This document shows, piece after piece, positions 7,901 through 16,125 of a stretch of 31,144 nucleotides of DNA. Numbering within the stretch: the first letter of the stretch is position 1; each line of letters opens with the position of its first letter. The notes below the pieces were generated by a model. The model was not told where the DNA came from. It made no database searches and saw only the letters and a program-made list of their open reading frames with translations. The DNA comes from an uncultured Clostridium sp. (GTDB taxonomy: Bacteria > Bacillota > Clostridia > TANB77 > CAG-508), in assembly GCA_900551615.1 (NCBI GenBank), contig URWN01000017.1, forward strand, positions 1 to 31,144, given 5' to 3'. A program made the position numbers and the translations under genes.

Positions 7901-8593
7901 TTATGCCTCTCTAGGATCTATAGTTTTAACCGCTTCATCAAATCTTCCATATGTACCAGAAGCTTTTTCAATTGCTTCTTTAGGATCAATTCCTTTTTTG
8001 ATGTTATCCATCATTTTTCCTAAATGAACATATTTGTAACCAATAATTTGGTCGTCTTTATCTAATCCTAATTCTACTATGTAACCTTCTGCAAGATTTA
8101 AGTATCTTGGTCCTTTTAATGAACTTGAATAAATTGTTCCTACTTGTGATGTGTGTCCTTTTCCTAAATCTTCAAGTCCTGCTCCTACTGGAAGTCCTCC
8201 TTCAGAGAAAGCTGTTTGTGTTCTACCATATACTATTTGTAAGAATAATTCTCTCATAGCAGTATTTATAGCATCACATACTAAGTCTGTGTTTAATGCT
8301 TCTAATATTGTTTTTCCTGTTAAAATTTCTCCAGCCATTGCTGCTGAATGTGTCATTCCTGAACATCCAACTGTTTCTATTAATGCTTCTTGGATTATTC
8401 CATCCTTTACATTTAATGTTAATTTACATGCTCCTTGTTGTGGTGCACACCATCCTATACCATGTGTTAAACCTGATATATCTTTAATTTCTTTTGCTTT
8501 TACCCATTTTCCTTCTTCTGGAATTGGTGCTGGTCCGTGGTCTACTCCTTTTGCTACTTTACACATTCCTTCTAATTCTTTTGAATAAATCAT
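7901..8593 (-). CDS. NifU-like iron-sulfur cluster assembly scaffold protein
   Basis: I place the start at 8593 (MIYSKELEGM), because AAGGGAG lies 9 bases before it; an in-frame ATG at 8617 lacks a site. The product is then 230 residues. It shows the NifU/IscU-type N-domain features GIGWCAPQQGACKLTLNV, VGCSGMTHSAAMAGEILTG and a third cysteine in DLVCDAINTAMREL, which would hold a transient Fe-S cluster. The C-terminal part (KGPRYLNLAEGYIVELGLD onward) is specific to the clostridial group that pairs with GGGtGRT proteins. It is co-transcribed with the MazG-like and GGGtGRT genes. No cysteine desulfurase gene is in the window. Confidence 0.85.
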   Translation of the reverse strand: MIYSKELEGMCKVAKGVDHGPAPIPEEGKWVKAKEIKDISGLTHGIGWCAPQQGACKLTLNVKDGIIQEALIETVGCSGMTHSAAMAGEILTGKTILEALNTDLVCDAINTAMRELFLQIVYGRTQTAFSEGGLPVGAGLEDLGKGHTSQVGTIYSSSLKGPRYLNLAEGYIVELGLDKDDQIIGYKYVHLGKMMDNIKKGIDPKEAIEKASGTYGRFDEAVKTIDPREA

Positions 8594-8626
8594 CGTTTTT
8601 TGCTCCCTTCTTTGCATTTAGCATAT

Positions 8627-9334
8627 TTATATTTTTTTTAATAAACTTTTTTTATCTGCCTGCAATTGATCTCCAGGCATAATTATTTGGTTTCTAGCTT
8701 TTTCATTTTTTGTTGCTACATATTCTATGTTTTGCTCACTGTCGTAGCTTTCTGTGTCATAGTCTACTATGTTTTTTATATTTTTTATGTATATTCCTGT
8801 TTCATATCTTTCTCTTCTTTTTACCACTTTTTCTCCTAGTAGATATCTTTCTATTATTTTGTGTTCTTCTTTGCTTAATTGTTCTTCTCTAATTCCTAGA
8901 TTATTATATCTCCATATTATATGTCTTTCATAACTTGTGAATTTTGATTTTGTTAAATCTTCATAGTCATATTCAACTTTGAATTTTACTCCTTCTATTT
9001 TCATTGTTAAATTTGTCCATGTTGGAGTAATTTCTATTTTTTTGAATTCTTCTCTTAAGTCTACAATTTTTTCATATAATATATTTACTAGTTTTAGATA
9101 TTCCTTTTCGTCTAAATTGAATTTTTGTGGTATTTCATAGACATTTACAGGGTTCCTCTTAAATATTCCTTTTGGAATATAATAGAAGAATAATTCCCCT
9201 GTTTTTCTGCTGTCTATTAGATCTGATATTGAAGCATATAAATACATTTTATCCCATTTTTCTGGTATCATATAAAATATACGTCTTTGTATATCTTCAT
9301 ACATCTCTTTTATTTTCTTAGTATGTTTTAACAT
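8627..9334 (-). CDS. YezG-like (DUF600) immunity-type protein with C-terminal extension
   Basis: Residues 1-160 fit the YezG/DUF600 family: MYEDIQRRIFYMIPEKWDKM, then LFFYYIPKG, then LREEFKK....TWTNLTMKI, then the pattern VEYDYEDL..S.F.SYERHIIWRYNNLGI. B. subtilis YezG neutralises the LXG-type nuclease toxin YeeF. Here no LXG or polymorphic toxin gene is adjacent. The gene starts 8 bases... from the end of gpmI and is probably co-transcribed with the glycolytic genes. The last ~75 residues are a charged extension without a recognisable domain. An AGGGG site precedes the ATG. It could be an orphan immunity gene, or a family member with a housekeeping role. Confidence 0.7.
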   Translation of the reverse strand: MLKHTKKIKEMYEDIQRRIFYMIPEKWDKMYLYASISDLIDSRKTGELFFYYIPKGIFKRNPVNVYEIPQKFNLDEKEYLKLVNILYEKIVDLREEFKKIEITPTWTNLTMKIEGVKFKVEYDYEDLTKSKFTSYERHIIWRYNNLGIREEQLSKEEHKIIERYLLGEKVVKRRERYETGIYIKNIKNIVDYDTESYDSEQNIEYVATKNEKARNQIIMPGDQLQADKKSLLKKI

Positions 9335-9342
9335 ATTTACCC

Positions 9343-10881
9343 CTATTCTTTGATTAGTAGGCTTTCTCCTGTCATTTCTTCTGGCTTGTTTATTCCCATT
9401 AAATCAAGCATTGTTGGTGCTAAATCTGCTAATTTTCCATTTTCTTTTAATTTATATTCTTTGTTATCTGTTACTAATATTATTGGTACAGGATTTGTTG
9501 TGTGAGCTGTGTGTGGTTCTCCTGTTTTGTAATCTATCATTTGTTCTGCATTTCCATGGTCTGCTGTTATTAATAGATTTCCTTTTTTTTCTTCTATTAT
9601 TTTTACAATTCTTCCTACACATTCATCTACTGCTTCTACTGCTTTTATTGCTGCTTGTAAGCTTCCTGTGTGTCCGACCATGTCTGTGTTTGCAAAGTTT
9701 AGAATTACTACATCATATTTGTCATTTTCTAATGCTTCACATACTTTGTCTGTAACTTCATATGCACTCATTTCTGGTTTCATGTCATATGTTTCTACTT
9801 TTGGTGATGGAACTAGTATTCTGTCTTCTCCTGGATATTGTTTTTCTTCTCCACCATTAAAGAAGAATGTTACGTGTGCATATTTTTCTGTTTCTGCTAT
9901 TCTTAATTGTGTTAGTCCTGCTTCACTTACTACTTCTCCAAATGTATTTTTTAGTGGTTCTTTTTTGAATGCAATGTGTACATTTGGCATTGTTTCATCA
10001 TAGCTTGTGAAACATACATAGTATAAGTTCATTTTTTTAGTTTCAAATCCATCAAATTCTGGGTCTACTATTGCTCTTGTTATTTCTCTTGCTCTGTCTG
10101 GTCTGAAGTTGAAGAATATTACAGAGTCGTTTTCTTCTATTTTTGCTACTGGTTCGTTTCCATTACAGATTACTGTTGGTACAACGAATTCGTCAAATAC
10201 TTCTTTTTGATATGAGTCTTCGATTGCTTTTATTGGGTCTCCTGCTTTTTCTCCTTCTCCATTTACTAGAGCATCATAGCATTTTTGAACCCTTTGCCAT
10301 CTTTTATCTCTATCCATTGCATAAAATCTTCCTGAAAGTGATGCTATTTTTCCAACACCTTTTTCTTTCATTTTTTCTTGTAATTCTGCTACATATGTTT
10401 CTGCTGATGCCGGTGGAGTGTCTCTACCATCTAAGAAACAGTGAACATATACATCTTCAAAATCTCTTCTTTTTGCCATTTCTAGTAATCCATATAAATG
10501 TCTATTGTGACTATGAACTCCTCCATCTGATACTAATCCAAGAATGTGTAATTTTGAATTGTGTTTTTTACAATTTTCAATTGCTGCTATAAATTCTGGG
10601 TTGCTAAAAAAGTCACCATCTTCTATAGCTTTTGTTATTCTTGTTAATTCTTGATATACTATTCTTCCTGCACCTATATTTGTGTGTCCTACTTCTGAAT
10701 TTCCCATTTGTCCTTCTGGTAATCCTACGTGTAATCCACTTGTAAATATGTCTGTGTTTGGATATTTTTTCATTAGTTTATCAATATTAGGTGTTTTTGC
10801 TAATTTTATTGCATTTCCGTCTGTATTTTTGTTATCTCCAAAACCATCTAATATCATTAGCATTGTTACTTTATCTTTCAT
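9343..10881 (-). CDS. gpmI: 2,3-bisphosphoglycerate-independent phosphoglycerate mutase
   Basis: GpmI interconverts 3- and 2-phosphoglycerate in glycolysis. The 512-residue protein has the metal-binding Asp in MILDGFGDN (D12), the catalytic serine in GNSEVGHTNIGAGR (S62), the phosphate-binding RDTPPAS loop, FFNFRPDRAREITRA, and the late metal sites in ILNFANTDMVGHTG and ITADHGNAEQM. All are consistent with an active manganese enzyme of standard length. It lies downstream of pgk and tpiA in the same direction. The ATG at 10881 has no Shine-Dalgarno directly before it; the nearest good one (AGGAGG) is over 30 bases upstream. Confidence 0.97.
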   Translation of the reverse strand: MKDKVTMLMILDGFGDNKNTDGNAIKLAKTPNIDKLMKKYPNTDIFTSGLHVGLPEGQMGNSEVGHTNIGAGRIVYQELTRITKAIEDGDFFSNPEFIAAIENCKKHNSKLHILGLVSDGGVHSHNRHLYGLLEMAKRRDFEDVYVHCFLDGRDTPPASAETYVAELQEKMKEKGVGKIASLSGRFYAMDRDKRWQRVQKCYDALVNGEGEKAGDPIKAIEDSYQKEVFDEFVVPTVICNGNEPVAKIEENDSVIFFNFRPDRAREITRAIVDPEFDGFETKKMNLYYVCFTSYDETMPNVHIAFKKEPLKNTFGEVVSEAGLTQLRIAETEKYAHVTFFFNGGEEKQYPGEDRILVPSPKVETYDMKPEMSAYEVTDKVCEALENDKYDVVILNFANTDMVGHTGSLQAAIKAVEAVDECVGRIVKIIEEKKGNLLITADHGNAEQMIDYKTGEPHTAHTTNPVPIILVTDNKEYKLKENGKLADLAPTMLDLMGINKPEEMTGESLLIKE

Positions 10882-10891
10882 TATTAGTCTA

Positions 10892-10920
10892 TGTTAGTTT
10901 TTGGCTAACATATTCCTCCT
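10892..10920 (-). promoter_or_regulatory. Leader hairpin and displaced ribosome binding site before gpmI
   Basis: On the minus strand AAGGAGG (10915-10921) is followed by ATG TTA GCC AAA AAC TAA, a possible five-codon leader peptide (10911 downward). TGTTAG/CTAACA (10892-10897 with 10905-10910) can form a hairpin over it. The gpmI ATG comes only after this. It could be translational coupling through a mini-ORF, but spacing from AGGAGG to the mini-ORF ATG is tight at 3 bases. Confidence 0.35.
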
Positions 10921-10995
10921 TTCTTTTATGCTTTAGAATTATGATTTTTAATGCTTTTTCAATTTTATTTTTTATAAAAATTTACTAAATTTACA

Positions 10996-11748
10996 TTAAT
11001 TTTCATAATTTACTATTTTGGCGAATTCGTCTGGTTTTAAACTTGCTCCTCCGACCAAGCCACCATCTATGTCTGACATTTCAAATAATTCTTTTGCATT
11101 ATTTGATTTTACGCTACCGCCATACTGTATTATAACTCCGTTTGCTACATTTTGTCCATAGATTTGACAAATTTTGTCACGAATTGACTTAATTGCTTCA
11201 TTTGCTTGTTCAGATGTTGCTGTTTTTCCTGTTCCTATTGCCCATATTGGTTCATATGCAATTATTGTATTTTGAACTTGTTCTTCTGTTAAACCTTGCA
11301 TAGCTAATTCTGTTTGTTTTGTAATTATTTCTTGTGTTTTGTTTGCTTCTCTTTGTTCTAATGTTTCACCTACGCATACAATTGGCTTTAATTCATTTGC
11401 AAATGCTGCTTTTATTTTTTTGTTTACTGTTTCATCTGTTTCATTAAAATATTGTCTTCTTTCAGAGTGTCCTATTATAACATATTCAACTCCAATTGAT
11501 TTTAGCATCTTTCCTGAAACTTCTCCTGTATATGCTCCACTTTCTTCAAAGTGCATGTTTTGTGCTCCTATTTTGATGTTTGTTCCTTGCGCTGTTAATA
11601 ATGCATAGAATAGGTCTGTATATGGAACACATAGTATTACTTCATTTTCTGTATTTTTTACAAGTGGTGCTATTTTGTCTATAAAATCTATTGCTTCGTT
11701 TGGAAGCATGTTCATTTTCCAGTTTCCTGCAATTACTTTTTTTCTCAT
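10996..11748 (-). CDS. tpiA: Triosephosphate isomerase
   Basis: This 250-residue TIM barrel interconverts dihydroxyacetone phosphate and glyceraldehyde 3-phosphate. It has N-terminal AGNWKMN (K11), the catalytic histidine in IIGHSERRQYF (H94), the catalytic glutamate in AYEPIWAIGTGKTAT (E166) with loop 6 intact, and the phosphate-binding QYGGSV and GGLVGGASL near the C-terminus. Length is standard. GGAGAG precedes the ATG. It lies between a frameshifted gene and gpmI in the glycolytic block; an inverted-repeat element separates it from the frameshifted gene. Confidence 0.97.
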   Translation of the reverse strand: MRKKVIAGNWKMNMLPNEAIDFIDKIAPLVKNTENEVILCVPYTDLFYALLTAQGTNIKIGAQNMHFEESGAYTGEVSGKMLKSIGVEYVIIGHSERRQYFNETDETVNKKIKAAFANELKPIVCVGETLEQREANKTQEIITKQTELAMQGLTEEQVQNTIIAYEPIWAIGTGKTATSEQANEAIKSIRDKICQIYGQNVANGVIIQYGGSVKSNNAKELFEMSDIDGGLVGGASLKPDEFAKIVNYEN

Positions 11749-11815
11749 AATTTTCTCTCCATTTCATTTTTTTTGGTTTTCATGGCTATCACATAAACTC
11801 TCGAATTTTATTATT

Positions 11816-11843
11816 TGTCCAAAAGGTCCAGTTCTTTTTGGAC
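11816..11843. repeat. Short inverted-repeat element, copy C (TGTCCAAAA type)
   Basis: TGTCCAAAAG and CTTTTTGGAC arms surround a GTCCAGTT core, directly after the stop codon of the frameshifted gene at 11845. It is the variant of the 6528 and 17332 elements and is closest to the copy at 19866-19894. Confidence 0.8.
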
Positions 11844-11844
11844 T

Positions 11845-12790
11845 TTAATTAATTGGTTCTGTGCTTACCCAATAATAGTTTCCATTTGTGTCTTTTTTGA
11901 ATGTGTGTTTATATTGTTGTGCTTTTTTACTATATTTTGATAATATTGCATTTTCTTCTAGACTTACATCTTCTTCTACTTTTTCTATCAAATTTGTTTT
12001 GCTTGATGATGTATAATAATATGTTGGTGTTTTATATACTCCTAAATTATCAACTTCAGGCACTTGAGCAGCAAAAATATATTTATCATATAAATATATG
12101 ATGTCATCATCTTGAATAGCTTTTGTCAATTGTGAGCAGCCTTTTACTCCGGCATCCAAATCCTCCTCCTTGATATGCATATCCATAATAATTTCCATCT
12201 ATATAATCATATACATATCCACAATTATTATCAATTGTTTTCCAAGCAATATATTTTTTATTTCCAAATATTGTTTCTACAGTATTTTCTAATAGTTGTT
12301 TTGAGTATAATTTTGCTTTGTCTGTAGTCATATAAGAATCAGGGTATAATTTTCCGTTTATACTACTTAAATTTACCGTTTCTGTTGTATTATCTTTGAT
12401 ATATTGTAAAACTGTTATAATTTTTTCTACATTGCCTAATGCATTGTAATCAACCTTCGCATCTTTATAAAAACTTTCGTTAAAATCTCCCTCACCATAT
12501 ATATCATCATTACTCTTTAGTAACTTTTTATATAATTCCTGAACTTGACTACTATTAATATCTAATTCTTTTATTTCAGTTTCAATATTATTCATTATGT
12601 TTTCAATTTTCACATTACTAGTATCCTCTTTTAGATTATTTTTTTCTGTTAAACTTGCTTTATCAATGATATTTGATTTATTTGGATAATATAATACTAT
12701 TCCTATTATAGCAATAATTAATATTAATATAATAAATAATAAAATTACTGTACTTAATCTTATTTTTATTGGTTCTTTTTTATCTTCCAT
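11845..12790 (-). pseudogene. Membrane-anchored protein of unknown function, split by a one-base frameshift
   Basis: Two overlapping frames join into one protein of about 315 residues. The first frame (12790 to 12107) starts MEDKKEPIKIRLS, has one membrane helix at about residues 12-34, then an outer helical part and NNCGYVYDYIDGNYYGYAYQGGGFG. The second frame carries on with AGVKGCSQLTKAIQDDDIIYLYDKYIFAA and ends WVSTEPIN at 11845. Reading GGA TTT GGA TGC, then skipping one C of the CC at 12151-12152, gives GFGCGVKGC and restores one frame. So it is a one-base insertion, either real or a base-call error. Start context is AAAGGGG before ATG. I do not recognise the family; the outer domain suggests a surface or cell-envelope role. 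Confidence 0.75.
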
Positions 12791-12893
12791 ATTATTCCCC
12801 TTTGCTTTCGTAAATTTTTATTTTTCTTATTTTATTTTTTTAATTTCTTGTGAATTTTTCAGTTTTTTGTGCAGTAGCACCTTGATCCAGTTT

Positions 12894-14078
12894 TTATTTA
12901 TCTTGTAAGCATTCTATTCCTGGTAATTTTTTACCTTCTAAGAATTCTAGTGATGCTCCACCACCTGTAGAAATGTGTGTCATTTTGTGTGCTAATCCTG
13001 CTTTAGTAACCGCTGCTGCTGAATCTCCACCGCCTATTATTGTTGTTGCATCAAGTTCTGCAAGTGTTTTTGCTATTTCGTTTGTTCCAATTGCAAATTG
13101 TTCAAATTCAAATAATCCTAGTGGTCCATTCCATATTACAGTTTTTGCATTTTGTAATTCTTTTTTGAACATTTCTATTGTTTTTTCTCCTATGTCAAAT
13201 CCTTCCCAATCATCTGGTATTTCTGTCCATGCTACTGTTTTACTTTCTGTGTCTGGTTTGAATTCTTTTCCTACTTTTGTGTCTATTGGTAATAATAATT
13301 TTACACCTTTAGCTTTTGCTTTTTCCATTGCTTGTAGTGCTAGCCCTGTTTTTTCTACTTCACATAGTGAGTTTCCTACATTATATCCTTGAGCTTTAAA
13401 GAATGTATATGCCATTCCTCCACCTATCATTAATGTGTCTACTTTGTCTAATAAACTGTCTATTACGCCTATTTTATCTGAAACTTTCGCTCCACCTAAT
13501 ATTGCTACAAATGGTCTTTCTGGATTATTGATAGCATTTCCTAAAAATTTTAATTCTTTTTCTATTAAGAATCCTGCTACTCCTGGGATGTAGTCTGCTA
13601 TTCCTGTTGTTGATGCATGTGCTCTATGTGCTGTTCCAAATGCGTCATTTACAAATATTTCAGCCATTGATGCTAATTTTTTTGCAAATTCTGGGTCATT
13701 GTCTGTTTCTTCTCTATGGAATCTTACGTTTTCTAGTAGCATTATTTCTCCTTCTTTTAGATTTGATGCTTTTGACATAGCATCTTCTCCTATTACGTCA
13801 TTTGCCATTATTACTTCTTTTCCTAGTAATTTTGATAATTCTTTTGCTACTGGTTTTAGTGAGAATTCTGGTTTTACTTCTCCCTTTGGTCTTCCTAAGT
13901 GTGATGCTAGTATTATTTTGCAGTTTTGTTCTAATAGATATTTTATTGTTGGTAGTGCTGCTTTTATTCTTGTGTTGTCTGTGATGTTTTGATTTTCGTC
14001 CATTGGTACGTTGAAGTCACATCTTACAAATACTTTCTTTCCTTTTAAATCAATGTCTTTTACTGTTTTTTTGTTCAT
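12894..14078 (-). CDS. pgk: Phosphoglycerate kinase
   Basis: Pgk makes ATP from 1,3-bisphosphoglycerate and ADP. The 394-residue protein has VFVRCDFNVPMDENQNITDNTRI (substrate-binding D and N), SHLGRPKGE, LLENVRFHREE, DAFGTAHRAHAST, the ATP-site AILGGAKVSDKIGV, and the C-terminal GGGDSAAAVTKAG and ISTGGGASLEFLEGK. All catalytic parts are present. It is the first gene of the minus-strand glycolytic block (pgk, unknown, tpiA, gpmI). gapA, the usual partner, is not in the window. GAAGGA precedes the ATG. The leader 14079-14171 is AT-rich without a clear promoter that I could fix. Confidence 0.97.
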   Translation of the reverse strand: MNKKTVKDIDLKGKKVFVRCDFNVPMDENQNITDNTRIKAALPTIKYLLEQNCKIILASHLGRPKGEVKPEFSLKPVAKELSKLLGKEVIMANDVIGEDAMSKASNLKEGEIMLLENVRFHREETDNDPEFAKKLASMAEIFVNDAFGTAHRAHASTTGIADYIPGVAGFLIEKELKFLGNAINNPERPFVAILGGAKVSDKIGVIDSLLDKVDTLMIGGGMAYTFFKAQGYNVGNSLCEVEKTGLALQAMEKAKAKGVKLLLPIDTKVGKEFKPDTESKTVAWTEIPDDWEGFDIGEKTIEMFKKELQNAKTVIWNGPLGLFEFEQFAIGTNEIAKTLAELDATTIIGGGDSAAAVTKAGLAHKMTHISTGGGASLEFLEGKKLPGIECLQDK

Positions 14079-14171
14079 TTTTATTCCTTCTTTCTTTTAG
14101 TCTTTTGAGCCTAAATTTTTATTCTTTTTATAGTTTTTACCTATTTTTGCTTTTCGATACAATTTTATACT

Positions 14172-14202
14172 AAAAAAGAATACTTTTCAAGTATTCTTTT
14201 TT
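14172..14202. terminator. Bidirectional terminator between prepilin-like gene and pgk
   Basis: AAAAAAGAATACTT and AAGTATTCTTTTTT form a perfect 14-bp stem with a 3-base loop. It has a T-tract on both strands and lies 38 bases after the stop of the upstream gene. Confidence 0.88.
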
Positions 14203-14239
14203 AATTTATTATTTTTATTGACTTTAATATTTGTATATT

Positions 14240-15979
14240 TTACAAAGAAACAAGTACCGAACGAAATCGACCAAAAAAATGACTAACTCCATTATTTCCA
14301 TAAAATGAAAATAAACCAGTTCCTTCTTTAGAATCATTATAATATCCTCCTCTTTCAATGAATGGACGATACAAACCCCCAAAATATGAAAAATCTGAAT
14401 ACCATGATGTTTGTCCTATTCCAGCTGTAGATGTTTCTCTTATTCCATCTCCATATATTTTTGTGTTTTTAGCATAATTAGCTACAATGGCCTTGTTCAA
14501 ATTATCACTATTATTAGTAATTGATTTATTATCCTTGCTATCGTCAAATGGATAAATATTAACATATTTTGAACCTTTATTATCTTTTAATAGTTCCATT
14601 ATAGAACTTGCATATTCATTCAAATAACTATGTCCATTATTTACAAATGCTGCTACTCTTTCCCAAGTTCCACATGAAAAATCATATATTCCATATATAG
14701 TTCCTGTTGTGCTTGATTGTGTTCCTTTTTCTTGTTTCCAAACATATATATCTTTTTGTGTTCTATTATTTATTGAATCTATTGTTGTAGTTATAGCACT
14801 TGAATCTTCTTTATCTGCTGAACATCCTGTTATTCCATATACACCTTTTATGTTATTTGATAGTGATACATTATTTATGACTATATTAATTCCATTTAAT
14901 CCATATTTGCTTTGTGATAAATAAGCAACTGCTCCCCATTCACTATTTTTCATCAGATGACTATCTGTATTATCAGCATTTAATCCATATATATTTCCAT
15001 TTTCTGTTAGTTTTCTCGATATTCTAAATGAATCATTTATATTTGTATAAACCATTGCATATGATATTCCTTGAAATGTTGGATATTTTATTGTTGTTTC
15101 TTTCCCTTCTTTCCATTCATAATTCACACCATTTTTTACTGCATATTCTCCATCTAACCAATTTCTTGCTGCAGCCATAGCAGATTGCTTTGTTCCTAGT
15201 TCACTTGCTCCTACCCAAGCTGTTTTGTCTGTGTAATTTATTGAACTTGCTTTTACTGGTGCATTATTATTTCCTGAAGCATATCCAGCTGCAAATTTTG
15301 CAACCCAAATTCCTAATAACTCTTTATCCCAACCGCCATTAGCATAATTTATGCTGCTTTCATTTGTAAATGCAGGATGAACTGTATACAACTCGCCATT
15401 TGTCCTAATTATTTCATCTTCTGATGATTGTCTTTGCGCTGTTTGTATTTCTCCATTTTCATCATAATAATTATCTGTTGTTCCTATTAAAAAAACAATA
15501 TCAAGTCTTTGTGTATCTATACCATTCTCTTTATGAATTTTATAAGCATATCTTGGTATCCATACCCACATACTTCCATCTTCTGTTTGTGCATTTGCCC
15601 ATTTTTTTGCATTATAATCGTACCAAGCTGTTGATGTACTATCTGTAATTTGTTCTACTGTCCCTTCTGTATCTCCTTTAGGTTCTGTAAATTTTACAGC
15701 TTTCATTCCTTGCATCAATTCCGGTTTGTTTACGCCTTTTGTTTTATCATATTTTTCATTTTGTGTTTGTTTATTTAATTCATCAATATATTGCCCTAAT
15801 ATAATTTGTTCATCTTTCTTTGCATTTTCCATTTTGTCTTTTGCTTCTTGTGCTCTTTTAAACATTCCTGTGTGTGTTAAAGATTGTATTGCTACTGTTG
15901 ATAGTATTAATAAGATTATTATTGTTAATACTAATGATACTAGTGTAATACCACTTTTTCTTTTGAATTTGTTTTTCAT
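14240..15979 (-). CDS. Prepilin-like surface protein with C-terminal lectin/FGE-type domain (DGR target paralogue)
   Basis: The 579-residue protein starts MKNKFKRKSG then ITLVSLVLTIIILLIL: a short basic leader, glycine at -1 and a long hydrophobic helix, as in type IV prepilins cut by prepilin peptidase. The usual glutamate at mature position 5 is a serine. A helix follows (about 33-70), then a long outer region. The C-terminal ~200 residues (DSHLMKNSEWGAVAYLSQSK, TWERVAAFVN, then SW..D.S.F....RPF..RGG through FRSVLVSL) parallel the gene at 2-988. The domain was probably built for ligand binding at the end of a pilin stalk. AAAGGAGATAG precedes the ATG. A consensus promoter and three operators lie upstream, shared with the divergent XRE gene. 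Confidence 0.85.
   Translation of the reverse strand: MKNKFKRKSGITLVSLVLTIIILLILSTVAIQSLTHTGMFKRAQEAKDKMENAKKDEQIILGQYIDELNKQTQNEKYDKTKGVNKPELMQGMKAVKFTEPKGDTEGTVEQITDSTSTAWYDYNAKKWANAQTEDGSMWVWIPRYAYKIHKENGIDTQRLDIVFLIGTTDNYYDENGEIQTAQRQSSEDEIIRTNGELYTVHPAFTNESSINYANGGWDKELLGIWVAKFAAGYASGNNNAPVKASSINYTDKTAWVGASELGTKQSAMAAARNWLDGEYAVKNGVNYEWKEGKETTIKYPTFQGISYAMVYTNINDSFRISRKLTENGNIYGLNADNTDSHLMKNSEWGAVAYLSQSKYGLNGINIVINNVSLSNNIKGVYGITGCSADKEDSSAITTTIDSINNRTQKDIYVWKQEKGTQSSTTGTIYGIYDFSCGTWERVAAFVNNGHSYLNEYASSIMELLKDNKGSKYVNIYPFDDSKDNKSITNNSDNLNKAIVANYAKNTKIYGDGIRETSTAGIGQTSWYSDFSYFGGLYRPFIERGGYYNDSKEGTGLFSFYGNNGVSHFFGRFRSVLVSL
14243..14404 (-). other. Variable-region homologue VR2 (not GC-rich)
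   Basis: It aligns with VR1 at the framework (SW, D, S, F, RPF, RGG, D, G, F.F, FRSVLV), while most residues between differ. The DNA here is AT-rich with ordinary codons (GGA, AGA, TTA, ATT), unlike VR1. It therefore looks like an old or inactive copy, or one fed from another template. Confidence 0.5.
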
Positions 15980-15995
15980 TTTTTCTATCTCCTTT

Positions 15996-16013
15996 TATGA
16001 TATTTTTGTCATA
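15996..16013. promoter_or_regulatory. Operator copy 1 in the divergent prepilin/XRE region
   Basis: TATGATATTTTTGTCATA is an inverted repeat with TATGA and TCATA ends. It lies over the expected transcription start of the minus-strand prepilin-like gene. Copy 2 differs at a single position. Confidence 0.7.
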
Positions 16014-16016
16014 AAA

Positions 16017-16045
16017 ATTATATGATTAATTTATTTTATTGTCAA
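16017..16045 (-). promoter_or_regulatory. Consensus sigma-A promoter of the prepilin-like gene
   Basis: On the minus strand TTGACA (16045-16040) and TATAAT (16022-16017) are separated by exactly 17 bases, a full consensus match. The operator copies at 15996-16013 and 16051-16068 flank it on both sides, as expected of a repressed strong promoter. Confidence 0.85.
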
Positions 16046-16050
16046 TAGCA

Positions 16051-16068
16051 TATGATAATTTTGTCATA
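16051..16068. promoter_or_regulatory. Operator copy 2
   Basis: TATGATAATTTTGTCATA has the same ends and spacing as copy 1. It lies just upstream of the -35 of the prepilin-like gene and may overlap the -35 (TTGTCA, 16061-16066) of the divergent XRE gene. Confidence 0.7.
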
Positions 16069-16084
16069 CTTTTTTAAATTTAAT

Positions 16085-16102
16085 TATGACATAATTATCA
16101 CA
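16085..16102. promoter_or_regulatory. Operator copy 3
   Basis: TATGACATAATTATCACA is the reverse complement of copy 2 with two mismatches. It lies 23 bases before the XRE gene's ATG, over or just after its likely -10, which suggests autoregulation. Confidence 0.6.
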
Positions 16103-16125
16103 AAATAATATATGGAGGCTTCTAT

